Of a stretch of DNA of 63,284 bases, positions 23,748-33,228 are shown piece by piece. Location of the stretch: contig JAKSQV010000005.1 of assembly GCA_024403935.1 (NCBI GenBank), forward strand, positions 1 to 63,284, given 5' to 3'. The notes beneath the pieces were generated by a model that was given only the letters and a program-made list of their open reading frames with translations, was not told where the DNA came from and did no database searches. Numbering within the stretch: the stretch's first letter is position 1; every line of letters starts with the position of its first letter. Both the position numbers and the translations under genes were made by a program. Origin of the DNA: Ruminococcus sp. (GTDB lineage: Bacteria > Bacillota > Clostridia > Oscillospirales > Ruminococcaceae).

Positions 23748-24443
23748 TTATTCTGCGTTATCCTGTCCCTCGTCCTGAGCAGGGGGGAACTCCTCGCCGG
23801 CGGCGGGAGTTTTCTTTTCCGGAACTTCCGCGAACATTGAGCTTTTGTACTCTGCCACGCGGGCTCGGTCGCCGTAGCAGTCGATCTCGATCTCCTCACG
23901 CGAGAGCAGGTAGCGTATTGCGGCGAAAAGCAGTGTGAAGCTGATTGCGTTCGTAAGAATGCTGAAGTAGACTCTTACGCCGAATAACGTGCCGAGCATA
24001 CCGAAGAATGTCATTGCTATGCATACTACGATACAGACCTCGTATCTCGTGTTTTCGGGATCAAGCTGAAGAAATGCAAGGCAGGCGGCTCCTGATACTA
24101 TGGCGTGGATAATGGAGAGCCCCAGCGAATACGGAGCATAGAAATCCAGCCGTCCGCTGTTGAGCTCAAGCACCATCATCAGTGCCTCAAGAACGATATA
24201 TGCGGAATAGCTTATTTTCAGCAGCCTGCGCAGACGGAGGCTCTGTGAAAGCAGGACATCCGAGTATATCAGCAGTCCGAAGCCGAGAAACTCCGAGCAG
24301 TACGCAAGGGCTTCAAGCAGCCTTGAATGGAGTGATTCGTCATTGTATGTATAATAGTATATTCCGCACAGCAGACCGAAGACAACAAACAGAAGGTTTC
24401 CGATAAAACTGAAAAACAGTCCCTTATCAAGCTTTTCGTGCAT
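23748..24443 (-). CDS. six- to seven-segment membrane protein, unknown
   Basis: A 231-residue protein with hydrophobic segments at about 10-32, 50-66, 77-97, 105-125, 135-155 and 160-180, then a hydrophilic C-terminal tail (185-231) ending EEFPPAQDEGQDNAE. No family is recognised. It starts 10 bases after purD and so is probably cotranscribed, although a purine role is not implied. A strong terminator follows. Confidence 0.75.
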   Translation of the reverse strand: MHEKLDKGLFFSFIGNLLFVVFGLLCGIYYYTYNDESLHSRLLEALAYCSEFLGFGLLIYSDVLLSQSLRLRRLLKISYSAYIVLEALMMVLELNSGRLDFYAPYSLGLSIIHAIVSGAACLAFLQLDPENTRYEVCIVVCIAMTFFGMLGTLFGVRVYFSILTNAISFTLLFAAIRYLLSREEIEIDCYGDRARVAEYKSSMFAEVPEKKTPAAGEEFPPAQDEGQDNAE

Positions 24444-24453
24444 GGCGTGCTCC

Positions 24454-25740
24454 TTAACCGAGAGCCTTCAGAGCTCTCTGACCGATGTCTTTTCTGTAAT
24501 GAGCGCCCTCAAAGCTGATAGCTTCAACTCCCTTGTATGCGGTCGCAAGAGCTTCAGGCAGGCTGTCGCCCTTTGCGGTAACTCCGATAACTCTGCCGCC
24601 GTTTGTGAGGAAGCTTCCGTCCTCGCCGAGCTTTGTGCCTGCATGGTAAACGAAGCAGCCCTCTGTCTGACCTTTTTCGTCAAAGCCGTTCATCTTTATG
24701 CCCTTGGGGTAGCTTTCGGGATAGCCGCCGCTTGCCATGACTACGCAGGCGCAGCTTCCCTTGTGCCATCTGATGTCCATGTTGTCAAGCTCGTGCTTGC
24801 AAACAGCTTCAAACACCTCGTAGAGGTCGGCGTCGAGCATGGGGAGAACGACCTGCGTTTCAGGGTCGCCGAAGCGGCAGTTGTACTCAATGACCTTCGG
24901 TCCCTTGGGCGTGAGCATGAGTCCGAAATAGAGACAGCCCTCAAAGGTGCGTCCCTCGGCGTTCATGGCGTTCATTGTAGGGAGGAATATTTTTTCCATA
25001 CATTCCTTTGCGATTTCCTCTGTGTAGTACGGATTGGGCGATACTGTGCCCATTCCGCCTGTATTAAGTCCCATATCGCCGTCAAGAGCACGTTTGTGAT
25101 CCATTGATGAGATCATTGGTACCATTGTTTTGCCGTCCGTGAACGAGAGGACCGATACCTCGGGACCTGTGAGGAATTCCTCGATGACTATTCTTGCCGA
25201 GCTCTTGCCGAATTTGAGCTCATCTATCATATCGTGAACAGCCTTGACAGCTTCTTCCTCGTTCTGAGCGATTATTACTCCCTTGCCGAGAGCAAGACCG
25301 TCAGCCTTTATTACTGCGGGATAGCTGTTCTGCTTCCTGAGATACCCGATCGCCTTATCGCTTTCTGTGAATACCTCGTAGAAAGCAGTGGGTATGCTGT
25401 ACTTCTTCATAAGTTCCTTGGAGAATACCTTAGAGCCCTCGATTATTGCAGCGTTTGCCTTCGGACCGAATGTCATGAAGCCTTCAGCCTGAAGTCTGTC
25501 CGACATTCCGAGAACGAGCGGATCGTCTGGAGCTACCACTACCATATCGGGAGCAAGCTTCTTTGCGAGTTCAACGATGCCGTCAATGTCGGTTGCCGCA
25601 ACGTTGAAGCACTCTGCGTACTTCGATATGCCGCCGTTTCCGGGAGCACAGTACAGCTTTCCGACGTGTTTGCTCTCTGCAAGCTTCATTATGATGGCGT
25701 GCTCGCGTCCGCCGCTGCCTACTACAAGTACATTTTTCAT
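24454..25740 (-). CDS. purD: GAR synthetase
   Basis: A 428-residue ATP-grasp enzyme joining phosphoribosylamine and glycine. It opens VLVVGSGGREHAI, has KADGLALGKGVIIAQ and the grasp loop EEFLTGPEVSVLSF, then NTGGMGTVSPNPYY and YNCRFGDPETQVVLP. Length is typical. It is the middle gene of a lipoprotein-purD-membrane protein operon (gaps of 14 and 10 bases), away from the other pur genes and on the opposite strand. The substrate phosphoribosylamine would come from the PurF reaction. Confidence 0.97.
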   Translation of the reverse strand: MKNVLVVGSGGREHAIIMKLAESKHVGKLYCAPGNGGISKYAECFNVAATDIDGIVELAKKLAPDMVVVAPDDPLVLGMSDRLQAEGFMTFGPKANAAIIEGSKVFSKELMKKYSIPTAFYEVFTESDKAIGYLRKQNSYPAVIKADGLALGKGVIIAQNEEEAVKAVHDMIDELKFGKSSARIVIEEFLTGPEVSVLSFTDGKTMVPMISSMDHKRALDGDMGLNTGGMGTVSPNPYYTEEIAKECMEKIFLPTMNAMNAEGRTFEGCLYFGLMLTPKGPKVIEYNCRFGDPETQVVLPMLDADLYEVFEAVCKHELDNMDIRWHKGSCACVVMASGGYPESYPKGIKMNGFDEKGQTEGCFVYHAGTKLGEDGSFLTNGGRVIGVTAKGDSLPEALATAYKGVEAISFEGAHYRKDIGQRALKALG

Positions 25741-25754
25741 ATCAGTATCCTCCG

Positions 25755-26777
25755 TTATTTTATCTCTATGGTGTCTGTGAGTGAGCCGAGCGTTTCACTG
25801 AACTCTCCGAAGCAGTCATCGGGTGCAAGAATCTGTACCTTGCAGACCGCACCGCTGCTCTCAAAATAGTATGTCTCGCGTTTCAGGTTCATATAGTCCG
25901 AATTGAGCACACACGATACGCAGACTGCATCTCTGCCGAGACACGTTGCGTTTTTATTGGTCACGATGTCCGTTATTTTCTCGTTCGTTCCGAACTCCTC
26001 GGCGTCTGCATCAGCAAGCTCCTGAGCCGTGCTGTCCGATCTCTCTGCCGATATTTTGAACGAGCCGTAGCGCTCTGCCATGGTAACGGCTATATTCGGG
26101 CGGATAGTGGCTTCCGTACCGTCCTTTGAATAGAAGTACCAGTCCTTGTCCGCAGTCACAGAGAAGAACTCATTCTCGTGAGTCTCGGGTTCGGTCTTGA
26201 CAGGCTCACCGAGGTAGGTTATTCCTTCCATTATATCGCTGACTGCCTTTTCCGCTTCATCAGGTGTTTCTTTCGGCACCGTCACAACGAGCACGATGAG
26301 GTCGCCGTTTCCGTAGCCTATGACCTTGTGGTGGAACAGGAACTCTTTATTTCCGTCTTCTTCATCGACAAATTCGGCTTCGAGAAGATGTGCGGGGAGA
26401 CCGTCCTGTTCGGCAGGAGTGCTTGTGACAGCTCCGTAAAGCTCATCATAGTGGCTCTTTATCGTTTCGCAATAGAATTCGGGAGTTATATGCAGACCGC
26501 TCATCTCCATGATCCCGACAGTCGTATTTGTATTGCTGTCCACGAACAGGAATTCAAAGTCGGCAGGGTAAGCTCCCTGATACTTTGCGAAGCGTTCGTT
26601 GAGCCTGAGAGTGAACATTTCGTCGGCAGTTTTATAGTCGGTCTGCTTTGATGCGGGCTGTACCGCCTGAGAGCTGATCTCCGTGTCCGCAGACGAGCTG
26701 CCGCTGTCGCCGCAGCCACACAGTGCAAGAAGCACGCCTGCGGCGGCTGCTGCCGCAAAGATACGTGTAAATTTCAT
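25755..26777 (-). CDS. putative lipoprotein
   Basis: A 340-residue exported protein. The signal MKFTRIFAAAAAAGVLLALCGC ends in a lipobox-like LCGC, followed by a Ser-rich linker and a soluble domain (45-340) with two similar halves, one around EFLFVDSNTNTTVGIMEMSG and the other around NIAVTMAERYGSFKI. This suggests a duplicated PsbP/MOG1-like sandwich, but that is only a guess. GGAGAAACGG precedes the ATG; the longer frame from 26837 lies upstream of the likely transcription start. First gene of the purD operon. Confidence 0.8.
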   Translation of the reverse strand: MKFTRIFAAAAAAGVLLALCGCGDSGSSSADTEISSQAVQPASKQTDYKTADEMFTLRLNERFAKYQGAYPADFEFLFVDSNTNTTVGIMEMSGLHITPEFYCETIKSHYDELYGAVTSTPAEQDGLPAHLLEAEFVDEEDGNKEFLFHHKVIGYGNGDLIVLVVTVPKETPDEAEKAVSDIMEGITYLGEPVKTEPETHENEFFSVTADKDWYFYSKDGTEATIRPNIAVTMAERYGSFKISAERSDSTAQELADADAEEFGTNEKITDIVTNKNATCLGRDAVCVSCVLNSDYMNLKRETYYFESSGAVCKVQILAPDDCFGEFSETLGSLTDTIEIK

Positions 26778-26808
26778 GGCCGTTTCTCCAAAAAAACAAT
26801 ATAGATAC

Positions 26809-26837
26809 AGTATATCACACTCATGCACATTTTTCAA
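26809..26837 (-). promoter_or_regulatory. promoter of the lipoprotein-purD operon
   Basis: Minus strand TTGAAA (26837-26832), 17 bases, TATACT (26814-26809), about 30 bases before the start at 26777. Confidence 0.75.
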
Positions 26838-26885
26838 GGCTTTGGCAGAAAAATCGTCATGGTGCAGAATACGGCAGAGTTGTGG

Positions 26886-28922
26886 TCATCCGATAATATC
26901 CCTGTTGAAAAGCCGCATTGTGTCGAGCTTCAGGGCGCGGTGCTGCGGCTTGCTGAGGGAGGGATCATCCTCAAGGATGCGTTTGGCACATTCCTGTGCG
27001 CTGCCGGACAGCTCCATGCTGCACGCCACATCCGCTATTTTCAGCGGCGGAAGTCCGTGCTGTGCGCTTCCGAAGAAGTCTCCGGGGCCTCGCATTTTCA
27101 GGTCCTCCTCGGCGATCCTGAAGCCGTCGGTCGTGTGTGTCATGATTTTCATGCGCTTTATGCAGTCCTCATTTGTGTTGTCGGTTATGAGTATGCAGTA
27201 GCTCAGGAACTCGCCTCTGCCCACACGTCCGCGGAGCTGGTGGAGCTGTGACAGTCCGAAACGCTCGGCGTTTTCAATGACCATGACGGCAGCGTTCGGA
27301 ACGTCCACGCCGACCTCCACTACTGTCGTGCATATCAGTGCCTGTATCTCGCCGTCGCGGAATCTTTTCATGACCTTTTCCTTTTCGGCGGCGCGCATCC
27401 TGCCGTGCAGGAGAGCTGTGGAGCAGCCCTTGAGATTACCGTTTGCGGCTTCCTCGGCGTAGGATTTGACTGCAAAAAGGTCGCTGTCGCTGTCCTCTAT
27501 CATCGGGCAGACAACGTATGCCTGCCGTCCTTCACTGATGAGCCTGCGCACGAAGCCGAACGCGTCGGCGCGCTTTCTGCCTGTGACAGCGTAGGTCTTG
27601 ACGGGCTGTCTGCCTTTCGGAAGCTGCGCTATGACCGATATATCAAGGTCGCCGTATATCATCAGCGCAAGAGTACGCGGGATAGGCGTTGCCGACATGA
27701 CGAGCCTGTGCGGGGAATCGCCCTTTTCGGCAAGTGCGGCGCGCTGTGCGACACCGAAGCGGTGCTGTTCGTCAGTGATGACAAGCCCGAGCGACCTGTA
27801 TTCCACGTCCTTCTGTATTATCGCGTGAGTTCCTACTATCACGTCAATCTCGCCTGCCGCAAGACGGGCGCGGATATCCGCTTTTTTCTTTGCTGTTGCC
27901 GAGCCTGTCAGCAGACACACTCTCACTCCGAGCGGCTCAAGAAGCTCCGAAAGCGTGGCGTAATGCTGGGAGGCGCGCATCGCGGTCCGCGCCATGAGAG
28001 CTGACTGCACGCCGTTCTTTGCGGCAAAGCAGCAAGCGGCGGCGGCAACAGCCGTCTTGCCGCTTCCGACATCGCCTTGAAGCAGGCGGTTCATCGGCGT
28101 GCTACAGCAGAGGTCGTGCAGAATATCCGCAACGGCGGCTGCCTGTCCCTCAGTGAACTCGAACGGAAGATTCTGCGTGAAATCGTCAATGCTGATACTG
28201 CTGTCCATAGCGAAGGCGGTCGCCTTTTTGTGGCGGAGACGCATCATCGACATTCCGAGCTGGAGCTTCAGGAGCTCGTCAAACGCAAGGCGGCGGCGCG
28301 CATCTTCGGCGGCGCGGTCGCTTTCGGGAAAGTGTATGTTCTCAAGTGACCACATGAGCGGCGGAAGGCTGTACCGCTCAAGGATTTCCTGCGGAAGCGT
28401 TTCAAAGGGGAACTGCTTCATGATGCTGAGAGCCTGACGGATGTTCGTGCGCACCATATTGACCGAAAGTCCCTGAGTGAGTCTGTATATCGGCTGGATA
28501 AGGACTGTCTCTTCGGCTTTGATAAAGACGGGAGCGGCTATTTCACGGCGCATGAGGCTGCCGTTGACTTTGCCGTACATATAGTAGGTTTGCCCCTCCT
28601 GAAGTGCCTGAAAGCCGTAGATATTGTTGTATATCACAATGACGATGCTGTCAGTGCCGTCGCTGGCGATGGCATTGCATATCACGAGTCCGCCCCTTAC
28701 GCGCTGAGGACGGTTTTTCTGTATAACGGTGAGCCTGAGCACGTTGTAGTCACCGAGCTTCGCCTGACATATCGGGATGTATGCACGGAAGTCGAGGTAG
28801 GCACGCGGAATGTGGTATATCAGGTCGTATGGCGAGGAAATGCCGAGCTTGCGGTATTTTTCGCCTCTTGCGCTGCCTACGCCCTTGAGGTATTCGATTT
28901 CTGAAAAAAGGTCGGCTGACAT
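26886..28922 (-). CDS. recG: ATP-dependent DNA helicase RecG
   Basis: A 678-residue helicase that remodels stalled forks and branched DNA. It has the N-terminal wedge with the OB fold (DFRAYIPICQAKLGDYNVLRLTV), Walker A GDVGSGKTAVAAA near residue 290, DEQHRFGV as motif II, SATPIPRTLAL as motif III, and QLRGRVGRGEF as motif VI. Length is normal. GGGGCACGCC-type weak ribosome signal precedes the ATG. It lies just upstream of the lipoprotein-purD operon, which has its own promoter. Confidence 0.97.
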   Translation of the reverse strand: MSADLFSEIEYLKGVGSARGEKYRKLGISSPYDLIYHIPRAYLDFRAYIPICQAKLGDYNVLRLTVIQKNRPQRVRGGLVICNAIASDGTDSIVIVIYNNIYGFQALQEGQTYYMYGKVNGSLMRREIAAPVFIKAEETVLIQPIYRLTQGLSVNMVRTNIRQALSIMKQFPFETLPQEILERYSLPPLMWSLENIHFPESDRAAEDARRRLAFDELLKLQLGMSMMRLRHKKATAFAMDSSISIDDFTQNLPFEFTEGQAAAVADILHDLCCSTPMNRLLQGDVGSGKTAVAAAACCFAAKNGVQSALMARTAMRASQHYATLSELLEPLGVRVCLLTGSATAKKKADIRARLAAGEIDVIVGTHAIIQKDVEYRSLGLVITDEQHRFGVAQRAALAEKGDSPHRLVMSATPIPRTLALMIYGDLDISVIAQLPKGRQPVKTYAVTGRKRADAFGFVRRLISEGRQAYVVCPMIEDSDSDLFAVKSYAEEAANGNLKGCSTALLHGRMRAAEKEKVMKRFRDGEIQALICTTVVEVGVDVPNAAVMVIENAERFGLSQLHQLRGRVGRGEFLSYCILITDNTNEDCIKRMKIMTHTTDGFRIAEEDLKMRGPGDFFGSAQHGLPPLKIADVACSMELSGSAQECAKRILEDDPSLSKPQHRALKLDTMRLFNRDIIG

Positions 28923-29179
28923 GGCGTGCCCCTTTCTTTGATGATAGTATACCGTCCTGTGACGGATATGAAATACACGTTAATTATAGCGCAATTCAGG
29001 CAGATATGTCAAGGTCGGGGGAGTGCTCCGGAGTGGGAGGAAGAAAATGGTCAGATATTACAAAACAGGCTGATGTGATTTGTGCATATATACAAAGTTG
29101 CGGAAAGATTCGCCTTTTTTGCTCTCATAAGTCACTTATATGTGATACAATAAGAATGTACTTCAGGGGAGGTTTCTGT

Positions 29180-30568
29180 ATGAAAAAATATATTGTCCTT
29201 TTTTCAGCAGTCCTGCTGTTCGGGACTATGTGCTCCTGCGAGGACAAGCAGGACGTGAGCGAGCCTGTCGGCGATAACACCGCTCCTGCGGCGACAGAGG
29301 AAACAACGGAGTGGACACATCTTGAGCTTGCGGAGGCGGACTTCACGACCGTACAGATAGCGTCAGACACCGTTACCGATATGCTGCCGCCGGAAATACA
29401 AAGCGCGGACCTCAGCGACATAAGCTTCGGCGCGAGAATGTCGCCATGCAAGGACAGGGATATCTGCACGGATTACAACAGATGGGATGCCAAATATTCC
29501 GACGAGGATATTCAGAAGCGATATGACGACTCTGTCAACGAGCTGCTTGATACGCCGTGTGAGGGCTTCATTGTCAGAAGTGTGTGCGATGACGGGCGGT
29601 TCTATTTTGCGGTTCAGTATGATGACTGGTGTGGTCTGCACGACTCGGCTCTGTACTGCTATGACATAAAGACGGACGAGTGCAGGGAGCTTATTTCGCA
29701 TACGGGACTTGACAATAATGTCAGCTTTGAAAACCTGACGTGTGTACACGGCAAGCTTGCCTACCTCGGAAATGATCACAGCAGCGTTTACCTTTTCGAT
29801 CCCGAAAGCGGCGAGGAGAAGGAGATATATGCGTACGGTGCGGATACAGAGAATGGCAACGGATTCATACACTACATGATTGAATCAGATAAAGGCTTCC
29901 GTTTCATGTACGAGGACAGCGAAAGTATCGGCGCATATAAGGGATACGATATGGAAACGGGAGAACTGTCCGATCAGGAAAACCGGGACGATCAGAGCTA
30001 CGAATACAAGGTATACTGCGACGGGGTGCCTGCCGAGGTCACGGGCGGCTTTGACGGGGAGAAATATGTCCCGATAACCGTGGAGACACAGTATTACACG
30101 CTTTCGAGCGAGCTGACGGATTACAGCGATATTTTCCTCTGGCGTGACAAGGTATGCATCGTTGAGGTGAATCCCTACGGAAGCAACTGGCTCCACACCT
30201 ACGACATCAGCGCACACGAGCACCTGAAAATGAAGATCGGCTTTACATGGATGAGCTTCATAAAGACCGATAAGGGACTGATAGCCACAGGTCAGGCAAC
30301 TGACCAGAGTAGAAGCAACTGGTACTCCAATCCCTTTCTGGTAAGGCTGTACTATGTGGATCCGCTCCTCGGAACGGTCTACCGCTTCGGAGAGGGTGCG
30401 TCACTTATTACAGGCAAATCGGGAAACACAGCATATTTCCTGACGGAGAAGGCAGATGAAGTCGATAAGGACAGACTGTCTGTCGGCTTCTATTCGGGGA
30501 ATAAACACACGCCTGACAAGCTTTACTGGTTCGAGTCGATGTACGGGCTGGACGGCATGATATTATGA
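29180..30568 (+). CDS. large exported lipoprotein, possible beta-propeller
   Basis: A 462-residue protein with signal MKKYIVLFSAVLLFGTMC and an acylation-type Cys in GTMC or CSC. A Thr/Glu-rich linker follows. From residue 140 on, repeated blade-like blocks such as DSALYCYDIKTDECRELI, SSVYLFDPESGEEKEIYAYG and LYWFESM suggest a beta-propeller at the cell surface. GGGGAGG precedes the ATG at 29180; the open frame upstream to 29006 has none. A terminator follows. Function unknown. Confidence 0.82.
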   Translation: MKKYIVLFSAVLLFGTMCSCEDKQDVSEPVGDNTAPAATEETTEWTHLELAEADFTTVQIASDTVTDMLPPEIQSADLSDISFGARMSPCKDRDICTDYNRWDAKYSDEDIQKRYDDSVNELLDTPCEGFIVRSVCDDGRFYFAVQYDDWCGLHDSALYCYDIKTDECRELISHTGLDNNVSFENLTCVHGKLAYLGNDHSSVYLFDPESGEEKEIYAYGADTENGNGFIHYMIESDKGFRFMYEDSESIGAYKGYDMETGELSDQENRDDQSYEYKVYCDGVPAEVTGGFDGEKYVPITVETQYYTLSSELTDYSDIFLWRDKVCIVEVNPYGSNWLHTYDISAHEHLKMKIGFTWMSFIKTDKGLIATGQATDQSRSNWYSNPFLVRLYYVDPLLGTVYRFGEGASLITGKSGNTAYFLTEKADEVDKDRLSVGFYSGNKHTPDKLYWFESMYGLDGMIL

Positions 30569-30610
30569 TAGAAACCGTATCCGTACATATACTGCTTAAA
30601 CAGCTCACCA

Positions 30611-30646
30611 AGCCTGAAAGGGATACCCCTTTCAGGCTCTTTTTGT
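30611..30646 (+). terminator. terminator after the lipoprotein
   Basis: AGCCTGAAAGGG pairs perfectly with CCCTTTCAGGCT around a 4-base loop, followed by CTTTTTG. Confidence 0.92.
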
Positions 30647-30682
30647 CTTACAGGTCAAAAATGTGTTATTTGTCCAAAATAA

Positions 30683-30711
30683 TTGACAGCGGTAATGTGT
30701 TATGATATAAT
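30683..30711 (+). promoter_or_regulatory. consensus promoter for the hydrolase-murF-ddl operon
   Basis: TTGACA at 30683-30688, 17 bases, TATAAT at 30706-30711: a perfect vegetative consensus. Confidence 0.9.
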
Positions 30712-30777
30712 AAATGTGTATATGCGGTCACGCATACATCATATTATATGGTACAGACTGCAAATCGGAGATATGAA

Positions 30778-31551
30778 ATGATAAAAACCATTAACGGACT
30801 TAATATAAACTACGAGGAAAAGGGCGAGGGCGACCTCATTGTGCTCCTGCACGGCTGGGGCAGCAATATCAAGCTCTTTGCAAACCTCATCGACCTGCTG
30901 TCAAAGAAGTACAAGGTCGTAGCTATGGATATGCCGGGCTTCGGCGGAAGTGATGAACCAAAGGAGGTCTGGGACGTTGGCAGCTATGTCGATTTCGTCA
31001 TCGACTTCATCAAGGACTACGGCGTGAAAGAGGTAATGCTCCTCGGACACAGCTTCGGCGGCCGCGTTATTATCAAGATGCACAGCCGCGAGAGCCTGCC
31101 TTTTACAGTCACAAAGGTCATACTTGTTGACAGTGCGGGGATAATGCCGCCCAAAACCAAGAAAAAGAGCTGGCGCACACGTTACTACAAATTCGGCAAG
31201 GCTGTGCTCTCGACAGGCATCGCACGGAAGATAGCTCCCGATGCGCTCGAGAACTTCCGCAAGAAAATGGGAAGTGCCGATTATGCTGCTGCTTCACCGA
31301 TGATGAGACAGGTCATGGTCAAGGTCGTGAATGAGGACCTTGAGCCGTATCTGCCGAATATCAAGTGTCCCACTCTGCTCGTGTGGGGCGTGAACGATAC
31401 TGCTACGCCGCTTTCGGACGGCGAGAAAATGGAAAGGCTCATACCCGATGCAGGCCTTGTAAAGCTCGAGAATGCAGGACATTACTCATTCCTTGAGCAG
31501 CAGTTCACCTTCAACCGCGTTATGTGCTCGTTCATGAAAATCGGTGAGTAA
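30778..31551 (+). CDS. alpha/beta hydrolase
   Basis: A 257-residue cytosolic hydrolase with an oxyanion block HGWGSN near residue 24, nucleophile elbow GHSFGG, acidic residue in LLVWGVNDTATP and His in ENAGHYSFLE, so the triad is complete. The substrate is unknown. It starts at the ATG at 30778 with CGGAG upstream. It leads an operon with a MurF-like ligase and a D-Ala-D-Ala ligase (gap 15 bases), so an envelope precursor or lipid substrate is plausible. Confidence 0.9.
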   Translation: MIKTINGLNINYEEKGEGDLIVLLHGWGSNIKLFANLIDLLSKKYKVVAMDMPGFGGSDEPKEVWDVGSYVDFVIDFIKDYGVKEVMLLGHSFGGRVIIKMHSRESLPFTVTKVILVDSAGIMPPKTKKKSWRTRYYKFGKAVLSTGIARKIAPDALENFRKKMGSADYAAASPMMRQVMVKVVNEDLEPYLPNIKCPTLLVWGVNDTATPLSDGEKMERLIPDAGLVKLENAGHYSFLEQQFTFNRVMCSFMKIGE

Positions 31552-31566
31552 GTAAGGAGACTTCTG

Positions 31567-33201
31567 ATGAATCTGATCATTTGGCTTATTTACGCGGCAG
31601 TTGCTCTGCTTGCGATAGTATTTCTCGGGCTGAGAGAGTTTCATATGCTCCAGCTCAACGGCTACAAGACACCCGAACATTCGTGGTGGATGAAGAAGAA
31701 TATCAGGCGGTATATACTGCCGATAGTGCTGTTTATCGGGCAGTTCGCACTCATTCCGCTGCGCTCCGGCAAGTGGATGTGTACAGCACTTATCATCGTG
31801 TGGTGCTTCGGCAGCATCGTTATCGCTCTCCTGAACAAGCCGGGAAAGAAGTTCAAGAAGCCCTTCAAGTATACGGCGCGCGTGAAGCGTATGCTCACGA
31901 CATTCGGCATACTTATCGCGCTGTTTTTCGCGGCAGCCGTACTGTGCGGAAGGACCTCCGTCATAGTCGATACCGTTGACGGCGGATACGAGGAGACAAG
32001 GTGGTTCATATCGGCACTGCCGTATATCCTTGTCGGCTCGGCACTCTACCTCACTCCGCTGCTCGTGCCGCTCTCAAACCTTATCAACAAGCCGATTGAG
32101 ACGGCTATCAACAACTGGTACATCAACGATGCCAAAAAAAAGCTCGCCGCCATGCCTGAACTTCACAAGATAGGCATTACCGGAAGCTACGGCAAGACCA
32201 GCATGAAGTTCTATCTCAGTGAGCTTCTCTCATCACAGTATGAGACGCTGAAAACTCCCGAGAGCTTCAACACTCCCATGGGCGTGACGATAACCGTCCG
32301 CCGCGACCTCAAGCCCACACATGAGTATTTCATCTGCGAGATGGGTGCAAGGCGCGTTCATGAGATAAAGGAACTCTGCGGCATTGCTGACCCGCATGAC
32401 GGAATCATCACCTCTGTCGGACCGCAGCACCTTGAAACGTTCGGTTCTGTCGAGAACGTCGTAAATACGAAATTTGAGCTTGCCGACTGCGTCAAGGCAA
32501 ACGGCGGCAGGATATACCTCAATTACGACAATGAGCTGATACGCGCAAAGGTGAGCGAGTATCCCAACGCCGTGACATACGGTACTGCCGAGGGCAGTAT
32601 GTGGCGCGGAAGTGATGTTACGGTATCCGACAGGGGCACTGAGTTTACGGTGACTGCTCCTGACGGAAAGTCGTGCCGCTTCTGTACGAAGCTCCTCGGA
32701 GAGCACAGCGTTCAGAATCTTCTCGGAGCTATCGCCTTCGCGTGCGGTACGGGCATCCCTATGGAGAAGCTCGTGCTTCCCGTCAAGCGCATAGCTGCTG
32801 TTCCGCACAGGCTCCAGCTTCTTGACAAGGGAGGCGGAGTCACATACATTGATGATGCATACAATTCCAATCCGAGCGGCTGCCGCGCAGCTCTTGCGGT
32901 GCTCGGACTGTTCGATGCCTGCCGTATACTTGTTACTCCGGGCATGGTCGAGCTCGGTGCAAAGCAGGCGGAGCTGAACTTCGAGTTCGGACAGGAAGCC
33001 GCAGCGGTCTGCGATCAGATCATTCTTGTTGGCAGAGCCCAGACTCAGCCTATCTATGACGGCATCAGGGAAGCAGGCTACGATATGGATAAGGTCTATG
33101 TTGCGGACGGACTGAATGATGCACTCGCAAAAGCAGGTTCAATACAGACCGATAAGAAGAAGGTCGTCCTTCTTGAAAACGATCTGCCAGATAATTATTA
33201 A
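31567..33201 (+). CDS. murF: MurF-type ligase with N-terminal membrane domain
   Basis: A 544-residue protein. Residues 1-165 carry about four to five membrane segments (3-20, 48-65, 72-90, 110-128, 148-168). From residue 185 there is a Mur ligase: GITGSYGKTS as ATP loop, ICEMGARRVHEI, and the C-terminal YIDDAYNSNPSGCRAAL, best matching MurF, which adds D-Ala-D-Ala to UDP-MurNAc-tripeptide. The classic MurF N-terminal uridine-binding domain is not obvious and is replaced by the membrane region. The acceptor may therefore be lipid-linked. A ddl-like gene follows 27 bases on, giving a substrate-product pair. Confidence 0.85.
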   Translation: MNLIIWLIYAAVALLAIVFLGLREFHMLQLNGYKTPEHSWWMKKNIRRYILPIVLFIGQFALIPLRSGKWMCTALIIVWCFGSIVIALLNKPGKKFKKPFKYTARVKRMLTTFGILIALFFAAAVLCGRTSVIVDTVDGGYEETRWFISALPYILVGSALYLTPLLVPLSNLINKPIETAINNWYINDAKKKLAAMPELHKIGITGSYGKTSMKFYLSELLSSQYETLKTPESFNTPMGVTITVRRDLKPTHEYFICEMGARRVHEIKELCGIADPHDGIITSVGPQHLETFGSVENVVNTKFELADCVKANGGRIYLNYDNELIRAKVSEYPNAVTYGTAEGSMWRGSDVTVSDRGTEFTVTAPDGKSCRFCTKLLGEHSVQNLLGAIAFACGTGIPMEKLVLPVKRIAAVPHRLQLLDKGGGVTYIDDAYNSNPSGCRAALAVLGLFDACRILVTPGMVELGAKQAELNFEFGQEAAAVCDQIILVGRAQTQPIYDGIREAGYDMDKVYVADGLNDALAKAGSIQTDKKKVVLLENDLPDNY

Positions 33202-33228
33202 TTCATATATATCAAAGGAGAAATTGCA